Shown in pieces: positions 21,134-29,349 of a DNA stretch of 64,000 nucleotides. The DNA is taken from NCBI GenBank assembly GCA_021325195.1, contig JAJPHQ010000035.1:19456-83455 (forward strand), given 5' to 3'. A program made the position numbers and the translations under genes. This DNA comes from Gammaproteobacteria bacterium. GTDB taxonomy: Bacteria > Pseudomonadota > Gammaproteobacteria > Xanthomonadales > Rhodanobacteraceae. Numbering within the stretch: position 1 is the stretch's first letter; the number at the start of each line of letters is the position of its first letter. The notes under the pieces are model-generated. The model had not been told where the DNA came from. It made no database searches and saw only the letters and a program-made list of their open reading frames with translations.

Positions 21134-22546
21134 ATGAGCGCGATCGAACCGGAGACGCTGGCTGCAGCCGAATTGCGCCGCGCGGGCGTGTGCCAGTCGC
21201 TGCACTGGCTGGCCGCGGGGCGGCTCACGCCCACGGCGCTGGCCGAGGCCTGTCTCGACGCGATCGCGAGGCTCGACCCGCAACTCAACGCCTTCGTGGA
21301 CGTGCGTCCCGACCTGGTGCGCGATCAGGCCGGCAGCGCGCAGCGCCGCCGCCGCGAAGGCCCGATCGGGCGGCTGGAGGGCATTCCGGTCGCGGTCAAG
21401 GACAACCTCGATGTGGCCGGTTACCCGACCGCCGCGGGGCTGGCTTCGCGGCGAACACGCGTTGCGCGGGACGATGCGCACGCGGTCGCGCGCCTGCGTG
21501 CCGCCGGTGCGATCGTGCTGGGCAAGACCAATCTCGACGAGGGTGCGCTGGGCGCGTCCACCAACAACCCGCATTTCGGCGCGACGCACAATCCGCATCG
21601 GCTCGGCTACACCGCCGGCGGTTCGTCGGGTGGGTCGGCCGCCGCGGTGGCGGCCGGCTTGGCGACCGTCGCGCTGGGCTCCGACACCCTGGGTTCGGTG
21701 CGCATCCCCGCAAGCTACTGCGGCGTGTTCGCGCTGAAGCCCACGCACGGCGAGATCTCCGCGCGCGGACTGGTGCCGGCCGCGCGCAGGCTCGATGCGG
21801 TCGGCATCCTCGCGCGCGGCGTGGGCGATCTGGTCGTGCTGCTGCAGGTGCTGGCCGGCTACGACGCGGACGATCCACGTTCGCGCCGCCGTCGCGTCGC
21901 GCTGCAGCCGCCGGACTGGAATCCCGAACAACTGCGCTGCGGCGTGTTGCCCGACCTCGCCGTGATCGGGGTGGAAGCGCCGGTGGTCGAGGTGTTCGAA
22001 ACGGCGCTGGCAAGACTCGAACGCGAACTGGGCCAGCGCCAGACGCTGGATTTCTCCGACTGGCCTTGCGCGAAGATGCGCCGCGCGGGACTGCTGCTGA
22101 TGGAAGCGGAGATGCGCAACACCTTCGCCGACGATCTTGCCGACACCGCGCATCCGGTGTCGGACGGCTTCCGGCGCATGCTGGATTACGCGGCGAGAAA
22201 ATCCGCGGCCGATTACGTCGCCGCGGATCGCATGCTCGACTTCACGGTGCTGAAGGCGCGGCGGGTGTTCGCGCGGGTGGACGTGCTGGTGACGCCGACC
22301 ACGCCGCAGGGCGCGTTCCCGCTCGATGCGCCGGTGCCCGATTCGCAGGCGGACCTCACCGCGTTTGCGAGTCTTTCGGGCTGTCCCGCGGTCAGCATCC
22401 CGATGGGCACGCTGCCGGACGGTCTGCCGATCGGCATGCAATTCGTCGGCGCGCCGGGTTCCGACCTGCGCCTGCTGGAACTGGCGGAAATGTGCGCCTC
22501 GGCGCTGGATGCCGCGCCGGCCTATCCCGTCGAACCGATGCGCTGA
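21134..22546 (+). CDS. Amidase signature family protein
   Basis: 470 residues from the ATG at 21134, which follows GGGAGGG; the frame opens earlier without a ribosome site. Amidase-signature enzymes use a Ser-cisSer-Lys triad to hydrolyse amides. The triad is present with family spacing: Lys89 in PVAVKDNLD, the cis-serine at 164 in AGGSSGGSAAA, and the nucleophile Ser188 in GSDTLGSVRIPAS. The usual DTGGS/DIGGS loop reads DTLGS here, so one oxyanion-loop glycine is replaced by leucine. It has no GatC/GatB partner nearby and lacks the C-terminal extension of allophanate hydrolase, so it is a stand-alone amidase of unknown substrate rather than GatA. The 812 bp that follow are gene-free. Confidence 0.88.
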   Translation: MSAIEPETLAAAELRRAGVCQSLHWLAAGRLTPTALAEACLDAIARLDPQLNAFVDVRPDLVRDQAGSAQRRRREGPIGRLEGIPVAVKDNLDVAGYPTAAGLASRRTRVARDDAHAVARLRAAGAIVLGKTNLDEGALGASTNNPHFGATHNPHRLGYTAGGSSGGSAAAVAAGLATVALGSDTLGSVRIPASYCGVFALKPTHGEISARGLVPAARRLDAVGILARGVGDLVVLLQVLAGYDADDPRSRRRRVALQPPDWNPEQLRCGVLPDLAVIGVEAPVVEVFETALARLERELGQRQTLDFSDWPCAKMRRAGLLLMEAEMRNTFADDLADTAHPVSDGFRRMLDYAARKSAADYVAADRMLDFTVLKARRVFARVDVLVTPTTPQGAFPLDAPVPDSQADLTAFASLSGCPAVSIPMGTLPDGLPIGMQFVGAPGSDLRLLELAEMCASALDAAPAYPVEPMR

Positions 22547-22594
22547 GCGCGCGCAGCACGGGGGTGCGCATGCGCGTCGCATCTCATCCCACAT

Positions 22595-22651
22595 TGTCAT
22601 TCCGAGGGCATCTCAGGCTTCGTCTGCGATGCAGCCCGGAATCCAGTGTCT
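22595..22651 (+). repeat. Half copy of a GTCATTCC...CCGGAATCCAG repeat
   Basis: It starts GTCATTCCGAGGGC and ends GCCCGGAATCCAGTGTC. This is the left half of the same kind of element found complete at 63322-63444. It lies directly upstream of the 674 bp inverted-repeat element. Confidence 0.55.
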
Positions 22652-22663
22652 TTGCTGTCGTAG

Positions 22664-23337
22664 TTTCGACGTCCATGTCTTTTTTCGCCCGCCTGACTCG
22701 CGCCATGCCTGGCGCTCGCCCTTCGGGCCGCCTGCGGCGTTCAAATCGGCAATCCTGCCGATTTAGTCCGGGCGGGCGAGCCACCTTTCTTTGCGTGGCC
22801 AAAGAAAGGTGGCCCAAAGAAAGGCCACCCCGGTGCTGCGTTTTTCGCCCGTCCATGGACGAAAAATCCGTCCGGGCCGTCCGGACTCGCCGACGCGCCG
22901 TCCCTGGCGCGGCGTCAAGTGGGCGCAATCCATTGCGCCCACCCTGCGGGCCTGATCGTCCGGCCCTCACCGCAGCACAGGGGCCCCGGAAAGGCTCTGT
23001 TTCGATGACGCCTTCCTTGGCTTCGTTCAAAGCGGGAACGAGCAGTTTGCTTCGCGCCATCCTGCGCGCAGGAAGCGCGCCAGACGGGGCCCCTCGAACA
23101 CGGCGAGCGAACGACGGAAAGTCCGAAGGATGGCGCACAGGAAGTGCGCCAGTTCGCCGCAGGCGCAGGGATGCGCCTTCGGCGAACCCCGGCGGCCGCT
23201 CGCGGACCCGCAGCCCATGGATGGGCTGTGGGCGTGTTCGCGGGGTGGCCTTCTCTTTGGTGACTTTCTCTTGGCCACGCAAGAGAAAGTCACACGCCTG
23301 CCCGGGAGGCGGGCGGAAAAAGACAGGGACGTCGAAA
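22664..23337. repeat. 674 bp element bounded by 30 bp inverted repeats
   Basis: The two ends, 22664-22693 and 23308-23337, are inverted copies of each other with 28 of 30 positions matching (consensus core TCGACGTCCNTGTCTTTTT then CGCCCGCC). Just inside each end is a second inverted segment of about 65 bp: the left one contains hairpin CCACCTTTCTTTG/CAAAGAAAGGTGG (about 22780-22812), the right one GACTTTCTCTTG/CAAGAGAAAGTC (about 23261-23291). No credible gene lies inside; all reading frames are low-complexity and lack homology I recognise. It looks like a non-autonomous, palindrome-ended repeat. With the half repeat just upstream it fills the stretch between the amidase and the transporter operon. 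Confidence 0.7.
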
Positions 23338-23358
23338 GACGGTTTGGAGGTGCGTCGC

Positions 23359-24072
23359 CTACTCACGCGTCGCGGTAGACGGGCCCGGGTGTGGGCGACG
23401 TCGCGACGGTTTGTCGGCAGCGTCCGCGGGCGGCGCGGCCCGATCGCGATTGGCCACGTCGAGTGCCCACGCGACGACCTGTTGCGCGAGGGCGTCGTCG
23501 GCCGCACCGAACGCGGCGACGATCTGCGGCACCTGCGTGCCGGACGGGTTCTGCGTGACCACGAAGCTGCGGGTCGCCAGCAGATTGCGGGCGCCGCCGC
23601 GCCGCAGTTGCGCATCGAAGCGGACCACCACCACCGGCGAACCATTCCGGTATTCGGACTGGAAGGCGCGCAGATCGCCGCTCAGCGCGTAATCGGAGGC
23701 GAAGCGATCGTCGTCGGTGGTGACCGCAGGCAGTCCGGCGGCCATGAACGCATCGACCAGCCGGTGACGCACCAGCAGCGCGGGCGATTCGCTCCAGCGC
23801 GCGCCCCTGTACACGCTGACCCGGCCCGGCTCCGGCATCACCACGATGCCGGTGTTGTCGAGCATGCCGCTGGTGTTGGGCGTGTCCACGCGCAGGCTGA
23901 AGGCCGGTGCCGGAATGCCGCTCGCCGCGGTTGCGGCGCCCTCCGGCGGTTGCCAGGTCTGGACGACTTCGCGCGGCGGCAGCACCGAACACGCGGACAG
24001 GATCAACGCGCCTGCCAGCGCGACGATCGTGACGCGTGCGCGGACGCAACGCAGGCGGGGACGGATGCTCAT
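23359..24072 (-). CDS. ABC-type transport auxiliary lipoprotein (PqiC/LetC-like)
   Basis: 237-residue outer-membrane or periplasmic lipoprotein. The signal peptide ends in the lipobox LSAC, with Cys28 as the lipidation site. The body fits the ABC_trans_aux domain found with MCE transporters (RVSVYRGARWSESPALLVRHRL, then DYALSGDLRAFQSEY). It is the last gene of a four-gene operon in order mlaE-mlaF-mlaD-lipoprotein, and probably helps couple the MCE tunnel to the outer membrane. An ATG at 24087 overlaps the mlaD stop as ATGA, but the ATG at 24072 has AGGA 8 bases upstream and is preferred. The proline- and arginine-rich C-terminus is not conserved in type. Confidence 0.85.
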   Translation of the reverse strand: MSIRPRLRCVRARVTIVALAGALILSACSVLPPREVVQTWQPPEGAATAASGIPAPAFSLRVDTPNTSGMLDNTGIVVMPEPGRVSVYRGARWSESPALLVRHRLVDAFMAAGLPAVTTDDDRFASDYALSGDLRAFQSEYRNGSPVVVVRFDAQLRRGGARNLLATRSFVVTQNPSGTQVPQIVAAFGAADDALAQQVVAWALDVANRDRAAPPADAADKPSRRRPHPGPSTATRE

Positions 24073-24083
24073 GCCGGGATTCC

Positions 24084-25010
24084 TCATGGTTTCGGCTCGA
24101 ATTCCTGCGGCTGCTCGCGGCCCAGCAGGTAGCCGGCCGGGTTGCCCTGCAGCTTGCTGGTCAGCGAGTGCAGGTCGCGCAGCGTCGAGCGCAGCTCACG
24201 CAGGGTCGGGCCGATCTGGCCCACGCCCTGCAGTCCCGACTGCAGGTTGCCGCGGTTTTCCTGCAGCAACTGGTCGAGCGTTTGCGAGGTGTGTTGCAGC
24301 GAAGCCAGCGTCGTCTGCGTGCGCTCCAGGGTTTGCCTGCCCGGGCCGCTGACCAGTGAATCGACGCTGGCCAGGGTGGCGTTGAGCTGCCGGGAGGCCA
24401 TGCTGGTCTGCTTGATCAGGTCCCGGATGTCCTGGCGTTCCGCGGCGATCGCGGCGGTGGTCTGGTCGAGGTTCTGCAGCGTTTCGCTGATGCGGTCGGC
24501 ATTTTCCTGCGACAGGATCCGGCTGAGCCGGTCCAGGATGCCGTTCAGCGTGGTCACCACGTCGCTGCCGGAGGAAAGCAGTTTGGTCAGCGCCGAGCTT
24601 TCGGCGGGGATCTGGGGTTCCGGATTGTCGGGCGTCGGCAGCAGCAGCGGACTGCTGGGCGCGCCGCCGCTCAGTTGCACGAAGGCGACGCCGGTCAGGC
24701 CCAGCAGCCCCAGCTTGGCGCGGGTGTCGGTCTTGACCGGAGTGTCGGCGGCCACCTGGATTTGCGCGATCACCTTGCGCGGATCGCGCGGGTCGAGCTT
24801 CAACTGGCTGACCTCGCCGACCTGGATGCCGTTGTATTGCACGGCGCTGCCCTTGGACAGTCCGGTCACCGCCTCGCTGAACACGATGTCGTAGTAATGG
24901 TACTGACGGCTGATGCTGGTTTTGGCCAGCCACAGCGCGAACAGCACCACGGCGGCCACCACCACGAGGGTGAAGGCGCCGATCAGGACATGGTGGGCCT
25001 TGGTTTCCAT
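24084..25010 (-). CDS. mlaD: MCE-domain lipid transport protein (MlaD/PqiB-like substrate-binding subunit)
   Basis: 308 residues: one N-terminal transmembrane anchor (about residues 8-30), an MCE domain (about 38-115, with VTGLSKGSAVQYNGIQVGEV, KLGLLGLTGVAFVQL), and a long helical C-terminal region rich in Q, L and S (about 150-290) likely to form a coiled-coil needle. MCE proteins assemble as hexameric tunnels that carry phospholipids between membranes. The extended helical tail is longer than in E. coli MlaD (about 180 residues) and resembles MCE proteins of the Pqi/LetB or Mycobacterium type. It is 9 bp downstream of the ATPase gene and is followed by the auxiliary lipoprotein. Confidence 0.9.
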   Translation of the reverse strand: METKAHHVLIGAFTLVVVAAVVLFALWLAKTSISRQYHYYDIVFSEAVTGLSKGSAVQYNGIQVGEVSQLKLDPRDPRKVIAQIQVAADTPVKTDTRAKLGLLGLTGVAFVQLSGGAPSSPLLLPTPDNPEPQIPAESSALTKLLSSGSDVVTTLNGILDRLSRILSQENADRISETLQNLDQTTAAIAAERQDIRDLIKQTSMASRQLNATLASVDSLVSGPGRQTLERTQTTLASLQHTSQTLDQLLQENRGNLQSGLQGVGQIGPTLRELRSTLRDLHSLTSKLQGNPAGYLLGREQPQEFEPKP

Positions 25011-25019
25011 CGCGCTACC

Positions 25020-25820
25020 TCACGTCATTGCATGGATCGCTTCCGCCGCGCGACCGCGTGGTCCGCCGAAGTATTCGCGGATCCAAGGGTCGTCGAAGCG
25101 TTCCACCTTGTCCAGCGTGTCGGCCACGATCACGCGCTTGTGGGCCAGTACCGCCACGCGGTCGCAGATCGCGTGCAGCGAATCGAGATCGTGGGTGATC
25201 ATGAATACGGTCAGCCCCAGCGCGTCGCGCAGGGCGCGGATCAGGGCGTCGAACGAGGCCGCGGCGATCGGGTCGAGGCCCGAGGTCGGTTCGTCCAGGA
25301 ACACGATTTCGGGATCCAGCGCCAGCGCGCGCGCCAGCGCGGCGCGCTTGCGCATGCCGCCCGACAGTTCCGACGGGTACTTGTGGCGCGTCTCCGGCGG
25401 CAGGTCGGCCAGCGCGATCTTCAGCGCCGCCACCCGCAGTGCGTCGTGCAGGCTCAGGCTGGTGTGCTCCATCAGCGGCACGCGCACGTTCTCGCTCACC
25501 GTCAGCGAGGAAAACAGCGCGCCATCCTGGAACAGCACGCCGAAGCGGCGTTCGACGGCGATCCGGGCGGCCGGCGGCAACGCGTGCAAATCCTGCCCGA
25601 ACAGGCGCACGCTGCCGGCATCGGGCCGGCGCAGGCCCAGGATCGTGCGCAGCAGCACCGACTTGCCGCTGCCCGAGCCGCCGACCACGCCCAGGATTTC
25701 GCCGCGATAGACGTCGAGGTCGAGGTTCTCGTGCACCACCTGGCTGCCGAACTGGCTGCGCAAGCCGCGCACCTGCACGATCGCCTCGGGCTGCCCGTTC
25801 CGGCTGGCGACCGCGTTCAC
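25020..25820 (-). CDS. mlaF: ABC transporter ATP-binding protein (MlaF-like)
   Basis: 266 residues. All ATPase motifs are present: Walker A GGSGSGKSVLL, Q-loop region FQDGALFSSL, signature LSGGMRKRAALARAL, Walker B IVFLDEPTSGLDP, and the switch histidine in MITHDLDS. It powers the MCE lipid transporter. The GTG at 25820 overlaps the permease stop as GTGA, implying translational coupling; a longer open frame upstream is only the antisense-like extension through the permease gene. Family members use these subunits for phospholipid trafficking or toluene tolerance. Confidence 0.93.
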   Translation of the reverse strand: MNAVASRNGQPEAIVQVRGLRSQFGSQVVHENLDLDVYRGEILGVVGGSGSGKSVLLRTILGLRRPDAGSVRLFGQDLHALPPAARIAVERRFGVLFQDGALFSSLTVSENVRVPLMEHTSLSLHDALRVAALKIALADLPPETRHKYPSELSGGMRKRAALARALALDPEIVFLDEPTSGLDPIAAASFDALIRALRDALGLTVFMITHDLDSLHAICDRVAVLAHKRVIVADTLDKVERFDDPWIREYFGGPRGRAAEAIHAMT

Positions 25821-26971
25821 CAGCCCATCTCCATGAAGAACAGCGCGGCCAGTGCGTCCACCAGAATCACCACGAAGATCGACTGCACCACGCTGGAGGT
25901 GGTGCGCTGGCCCACCGATTCGGCGCTGCCCTGCACCTTGAAGCCTTCCAGGCAGCCGATCACCGCGATCAGGAACGCGAAGATCGGCGCCTTGGCGAGG
26001 CCCAGCCAGAGGTAGCGGATCGGCGTGTCGGTCTGGAACACCGACACGAACATCGACGGCGAGATGTTCAGCGCGAACCAGCACACCAGCGCGCCGCCGG
26101 TCACGCCGGCCATCATCGACAGGAAGGTCAGCAGCGGCATCACCGCCACCAGCGCCAGCACGCGCGGCAGCACCAGCAACTCGACGGGATCGAGGCCCAT
26201 CGTGCGCATCGCATCGACCTCCTCGTTCACCTTCATCGAGCCGATCTGCGCGGTGAACGCGCTGGCGGTGCGACCGGCCAGCAGGATCGCGGTCAGCAGC
26301 ACCGCCAGTTCGCGCAGGAAGGCGTATGACACCAGATCGACGGTGAACACGGTGGCGCCGTAGCGTTGCAGCGCGGTCGCGCCCAGGAACGCGATCACCG
26401 CGCCGATCAGGAACGACAGCAGCACCACGATCGGCACCGCGTCCAGGCCGGTCTGCTCCATGTGGTAGATCAGCGAGGTGACGCGCCAGCGCCTGGGCAG
26501 CCAGATCGTGCGGGCCAGCGTCTCCAGTGTCATGCCGATGAAGCCCAGCAGCTTGAGCGTCAGCCTCCAGATGTGGACGACGTTCTCGCCCACGCGCGCG
26601 AGCAGGTCGATGAAACCGAAATCGCGCGGCGGCGGCGGGCGGTGCGCGTAGATTTCCGTGACCGCCTCGCTGACGGTGCCCAGCAGCGCGCGCAGCTCGC
26701 GCGGCACGTCGCGGTCGTGCTCGGCCAGCCACTGCAGGCACTTGGGACCCAGCGCGACCGCGATCAGGCCGGCGCCGGCGGTGTCGATCCGGCTGATGCC
26801 GTTGAAATCCACGTCGGGCCGCTCGGGCAGGTGCGGCTTCACCGCATCGAGGCGCGATTCCAGTTCGGTGAAATGCGGCAGCGTCCAGTCGCCGGTAAGG
26901 CGCAGCACGCCGCTGCCGTCCGCCGAGGGCACCCACTCGGCGTTGCCGGGCGTGGTCGGGGAGCGATCCAT
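25817..26971 (-). CDS. mlaE: MlaE-family permease with N-terminal STAS domain
   Basis: 384 residues. Residues 1 to about 100 resemble a STAS/MlaB-like domain (VLRLTGDWTLPHF, DFNGISRIDTAGAGLI), and the remainder is the five- or six-helix MlaE permease with the conserved IVVLLSFLIGAVIAF, LVSYAFLRELAVLLTAIL, AGRTASAFTAQIGSMKVNEE and EVDAMRTMG motifs. The fusion explains why there is no separate mlaB gene in this operon. It is the first gene of mlaE-mlaF-mlaD-lipoprotein, read divergently from gcvT across a 164 bp gap. The likely role is phospholipid movement between inner and outer membranes; direction is not evident from sequence. Confidence 0.93.
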   Translation of the reverse strand: MDRSPTTPGNAEWVPSADGSGVLRLTGDWTLPHFTELESRLDAVKPHLPERPDVDFNGISRIDTAGAGLIAVALGPKCLQWLAEHDRDVPRELRALLGTVSEAVTEIYAHRPPPPRDFGFIDLLARVGENVVHIWRLTLKLLGFIGMTLETLARTIWLPRRWRVTSLIYHMEQTGLDAVPIVVLLSFLIGAVIAFLGATALQRYGATVFTVDLVSYAFLRELAVLLTAILLAGRTASAFTAQIGSMKVNEEVDAMRTMGLDPVELLVLPRVLALVAVMPLLTFLSMMAGVTGGALVCWFALNISPSMFVSVFQTDTPIRYLWLGLAKAPIFAFLIAVIGCLEGFKVQGSAESVGQRTTSSVVQSIFVVILVDALAALFFMEMGW

Positions 26972-27081
26972 CCACGCAATTTAGCATGCTTGTGCGATCG
27001 TCCCCGATCGCCGCTCCGGTGATTCACAAGGCGAGGAACAGCGCTCCGGGATTGTCGAGACCACCACGGCCTTCCCTGGCC

Positions 27082-27110
27082 TGACTTTTCACAACAGCCG
27101 CGGCGATAAT
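27082..27110 (+). promoter_or_regulatory. Sigma-70 promoter of gcvT
   Basis: TGACTT (-35, 27082-27087) and GATAAT (-10, 27105-27110) are separated by 17 bases. Transcription would start near 27117. The ATG at 27109 lies inside the -10 box, so translation must start at the next in-frame ATG, 27136. Confidence 0.55.
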
Positions 27111-27135
27111 GCCCGTTCCAAAGCAAGGCCGCGCC

Positions 27136-28362
27136 ATGACCAAGCACACCATCCTCAACGCCACGCACCGCGCCGCCGGCGCGAAGATGGTCGACTTCGG
27201 CGGCTGGGACATGCCGCTGCACTACGGCTCGCAGATCGAGGAACACCACGCGGTCCGCCGCGACGCCGGCATGTTCGACGTCTCGCACATGACCGTGGTG
27301 GATCTGCACGGCGCGCGCTGCCGCGATTTCCTGCGGCACCTGCTGGCGAACAGCGTGGACAGGCTGAAGAAACCCGGCAAGGCGCTGTATTCGTGCATGC
27401 TGAACGAGCGCGGCGGGGTGATCGACGACCTGATCGTGTATTTTCTTGCCGAGGGTGCGAGCCAAGGACGGCTCGCACGCGAAGCCGGAGCGTCGGCGAC
27501 GGCTGAGGCGGAGGCGAGTCCGGACATGCGCCGGACTCGCCGTGCCGAATCCGCGCAGGGAAGCGTGGATTCGGAAAGGGAATGGTTTCGCGTTGTCGTG
27601 AATGCCGCCACCCGCGACAAGGACCTGGCCTGGATCGAAAGGCAGGCCGCGCCGTTCGGCGTCACGGTCAGCGAGCGTGCGGATCTGGCGATGATCGCGG
27701 TGCAGGGCCCGCACGCGCGCGCCAGGGTGCTGGGCCTGCTCGACCCGGCCGACCGCGAGCGCGTGGAGAAGCTGGGCAAGTTCGCCGCCACCGAGGCACG
27801 CGGTCCGGGCGGCATGCCGCTGTTCGTGGCGCGCACCGGCTACACCGGCGAGGATGGCTTCGAGATCATCGTGCCGGAGGCCCACGCGGTGACGCTGTGG
27901 AACGCGCTGGCCGCGGCGGGCGTGCGCCCCGCCGGTCTGGGCGCGCGCGACACCCTGCGGCTCGAAGCGGGGATGAACCTGTACGGCCAGGACATGGACG
28001 AGAACGTGACGCCCTGGGAGGCCGGGCTCGCGTGGACCGTGTCGCTGGACGAAGGCCGCGATTTCGTCGGCCGCGCCGCGCTGGAGAGGCAGAAGGCCGC
28101 GGGCGTGCCGCGCGAACTGATTGGCGTGGTGCTGGACGACAAGGGCGTGCTGCGCCACGGCCAGCGCGTGATCAGCGACAGGGGCGACGGCGAAATCCTG
28201 TCGGGGATCTTTTCGCCCACGCTGGGCAAGGCCATCGGCTTCGCGCGCGTGCCCGCGGGTGCGCACGCCGGACTGCGCGTGGACATTCGCGGGCGCGAGC
28301 TGCCGCTGCGCGCGGTGAAGCCTCCGTTCGTGCGCGACGGCAAACCGTGCGAGGGGATTTGA
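27136..28362 (+). CDS. gcvT: Aminomethyltransferase, glycine cleavage T protein, with in-frame repeat insertion
   Basis: 408 residues, about 40 more than the usual 360-370. GcvT takes the aminomethyl group from lipoylated GcvH and makes 5,10-methylenetetrahydrofolate and ammonia. Family signatures are intact: [15 protein letters not shown] (about residues 18-32), [19 protein letters not shown] (about 94-105), [14 protein letters not shown] (about 150-163), [10 protein letters not shown] and [18 protein letters not shown]. Between VYFL and WFRV, where relatives have only a two- or three-residue turn, sit about 43 extra residues rich in A, R, S and E, encoded by a cluster of DNA palindromes (see the repeat entry). 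The frame stays open through it, so the protein is probably full-length and functional. gcvH follows 133 bp downstream. Confidence 0.95.
   Translation: MTKHTILNATHRAAGAKMVDFGGWDMPLHYGSQIEEHHAVRRDAGMFDVSHMTVVDLHGARCRDFLRHLLANSVDRLKKPGKALYSCMLNERGGVIDDLIVYFLAEGASQGRLAREAGASATAEAEASPDMRRTRRAESAQGSVDSEREWFRVVVNAATRDKDLAWIERQAAPFGVTVSERADLAMIAVQGPHARARVLGLLDPADRERVEKLGKFAATEARGPGGMPLFVARTGYTGEDGFEIIVPEAHAVTLWNALAAAGVRPAGLGARDTLRLEAGMNLYGQDMDENVTPWEAGLAWTVSLDEGRDFVGRAALERQKAAGVPRELIGVVLDDKGVLRHGQRVISDRGDGEILSGIFSPTLGKAIGFARVPAGAHAGLRVDIRGRELPLRAVKPPFVRDGKPCEGI
27451..27579 (+). repeat. Palindromic element inserted in frame within gcvT
   Basis: About 129 bp made of three hairpins: GTGCGAGCC/GGCTCGCAC (27455-27478), GCGAGTCCGG/CCGGACTCGC (27514-27540) and GAATCCGCGC/GCGTGGATTC (27547-27572, one G-T pair). 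Its length is a multiple of three and it has no stop codon in the gcvT frame. The middle hairpin recurs with the same 10 bp arms and a 7-base loop at 55750-55776. It encodes about residues 106-148 of GcvT. Confidence 0.75.
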
Positions 28363-28449
28363 GCGAGGGAGCGCGCGGCAGGCCGGATGCAGCGGCTGCC
28401 GTCCACGACGGGGAGTTCCGGGCTCCTGCATTCGACCGGACGTTGTAGT

Positions 28450-28455
28450 TAGAAT
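28450..28455 (+). promoter_or_regulatory. Possible -10 element for gcvH
   Basis: TAGAAT lies 40 bases upstream of the gcvH ATG. The -35 region is poor. It suggests that gcvH can be transcribed separately from gcvT. Confidence 0.35.
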
Positions 28456-28495
28456 CACGGGTTCATCGCCCGCATCAGACAGCCAGGACCCAACC

Positions 28496-28891
28496 ATGAG
28501 CGAGATTCCCGGGGATCTGAAATTCCAGAAGTCGCACGAATGGGCGCGCATCGAGGACGGCGGCCAGGTACGCGTGGGCATATCCGACCATGCCCAGGAG
28601 CTGCTGGGTGATCTGGTTTATGTCGAACTGCCCAAGGTGGGCGACAAGGTCGAGGCCGGCGCCACCTGCGCGGTGGTGGAATCGGTCAAGGCTGCATCGG
28701 ACGTCTACTCGCCGGTCAGCGGCGAGGTGGTCGCGGTCAACGAAACGCTCAACGACAAGCCGGAAACCATCAACGAGGATGCCTACGGCGACGGCTGGAT
28801 CTTCGTGGTCAAGGCCGACAACCTCGACGAAATGGACAGCCTGCTCGATCCCGACGATTACGCCGAACTGATCGAGGACAGCGAGGACTGA
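28496..28891 (+). CDS. gcvH: Glycine cleavage system H protein
   Basis: 131 residues, the family length. GcvH carries the lipoyl arm that shuttles the aminomethyl intermediate between the P, T and L proteins. The lipoylation site is Lys65 in [14 protein letters not shown]. Other conserved features are [11 protein letters not shown] near the N-terminus, the [19 protein letters not shown] strand region, and [14 protein letters not shown] near the C-terminus. AGGA is 8 bases before the ATG. It follows gcvT; no gcvP is present in the window. Confidence 0.97.
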   Translation: MSEIPGDLKFQKSHEWARIEDGGQVRVGISDHAQELLGDLVYVELPKVGDKVEAGATCAVVESVKAASDVYSPVSGEVVAVNETLNDKPETINEDAYGDGWIFVVKADNLDEMDSLLDPDDYAELIEDSED

Positions 28892-29289
28892 CCCGCATGA
28901 TGCCGGCGCCGCGCGCACGCCCGCGTGGCGTCGCCCGCGGCATCGGAAGGCTCCGGAATGGGGGAAATCCGCGCTGGCGCGGGCGGTTCCGGCGCATGCC
29001 GATTTTCCGATCGTTCAGGCTGCCGGAACGCGTGTCGCGCGGCTCGCGCGGGCGCATCTCCCGAATTGCACATGACTGCTTCGCCACCGCGGCGGAGGCG
29101 CGACCGCGATGTGCGAAAGCAAGGCGCGGCGCGGGTTGCAGCGCAACGTCTCGATCGTGATGCAGGAATCGTTTGGACGTCCATCCGTCCGTACCGGAGC
29201 GCACGATCTGCACGGCACACGCCTCGTGCGGCACCTGCTGCGGCACCCGTGCTGCGCTCGCAAGAGCTTCATCCGGCGCAAAAAATTGA
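28892..29289. other. Gene-free region downstream of gcvH
   Basis: About 400 bp. An 87-codon frame at 28897-29160 is arginine-rich, starts 5 bp after gcvH and has no recognisable domain; I do not call it a gene. Two imperfect MetJ-box-like octamers (CAACGTCT near 29144 and GGACGTCC near 29175, each 6 of 8 matches) lie upstream of the metJ-like gene but are not tandem. Confidence 0.45.
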
Positions 29290-29318
29290 TTGACACCGCG
29301 ATTTCATGGGGCTAGCTT
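29290..29318 (+). promoter_or_regulatory. Promoter of the metJ-like gene
   Basis: A perfect -35 box TTGACA (29290-29295) and TAGCTT (29313-29318) are spaced by 17 bases, 31 bases upstream of the ATG at 29350. This excludes the in-frame TTG at 29290 as the start, because it is part of the -35 box. Confidence 0.6.
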
Positions 29319-29349
29319 CTGCGCCCGACGACATGTGAAACAGGGAAAC

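Noticed and set aside
22664..23337. Open frames within the inverted-repeat element as genes
   Set aside because: The frames follow the repeat structure, differ in every phase and show no domain. Inverted ends explain the sequence better.
16191..24132. Very long open frames on the opposite strand to the ETF, peptidase and transporter genes
   Set aside because: They run antisense to well-supported genes and have arginine/histidine-rich, low-complexity translations. Such frames are expected in DNA of this GC content.
28897..29160. 87-codon frame just after gcvH
   Set aside because: Arginine-rich, no domain, no ribosome site independent of gcvH; probably not a gene.
29144..29182. MetJ-box-like octamers upstream of the metJ-like gene
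   Set aside because: Each matches only 6 of 8 positions and they are not in tandem, which MetJ needs; kept only as a weak hint of autoregulation.
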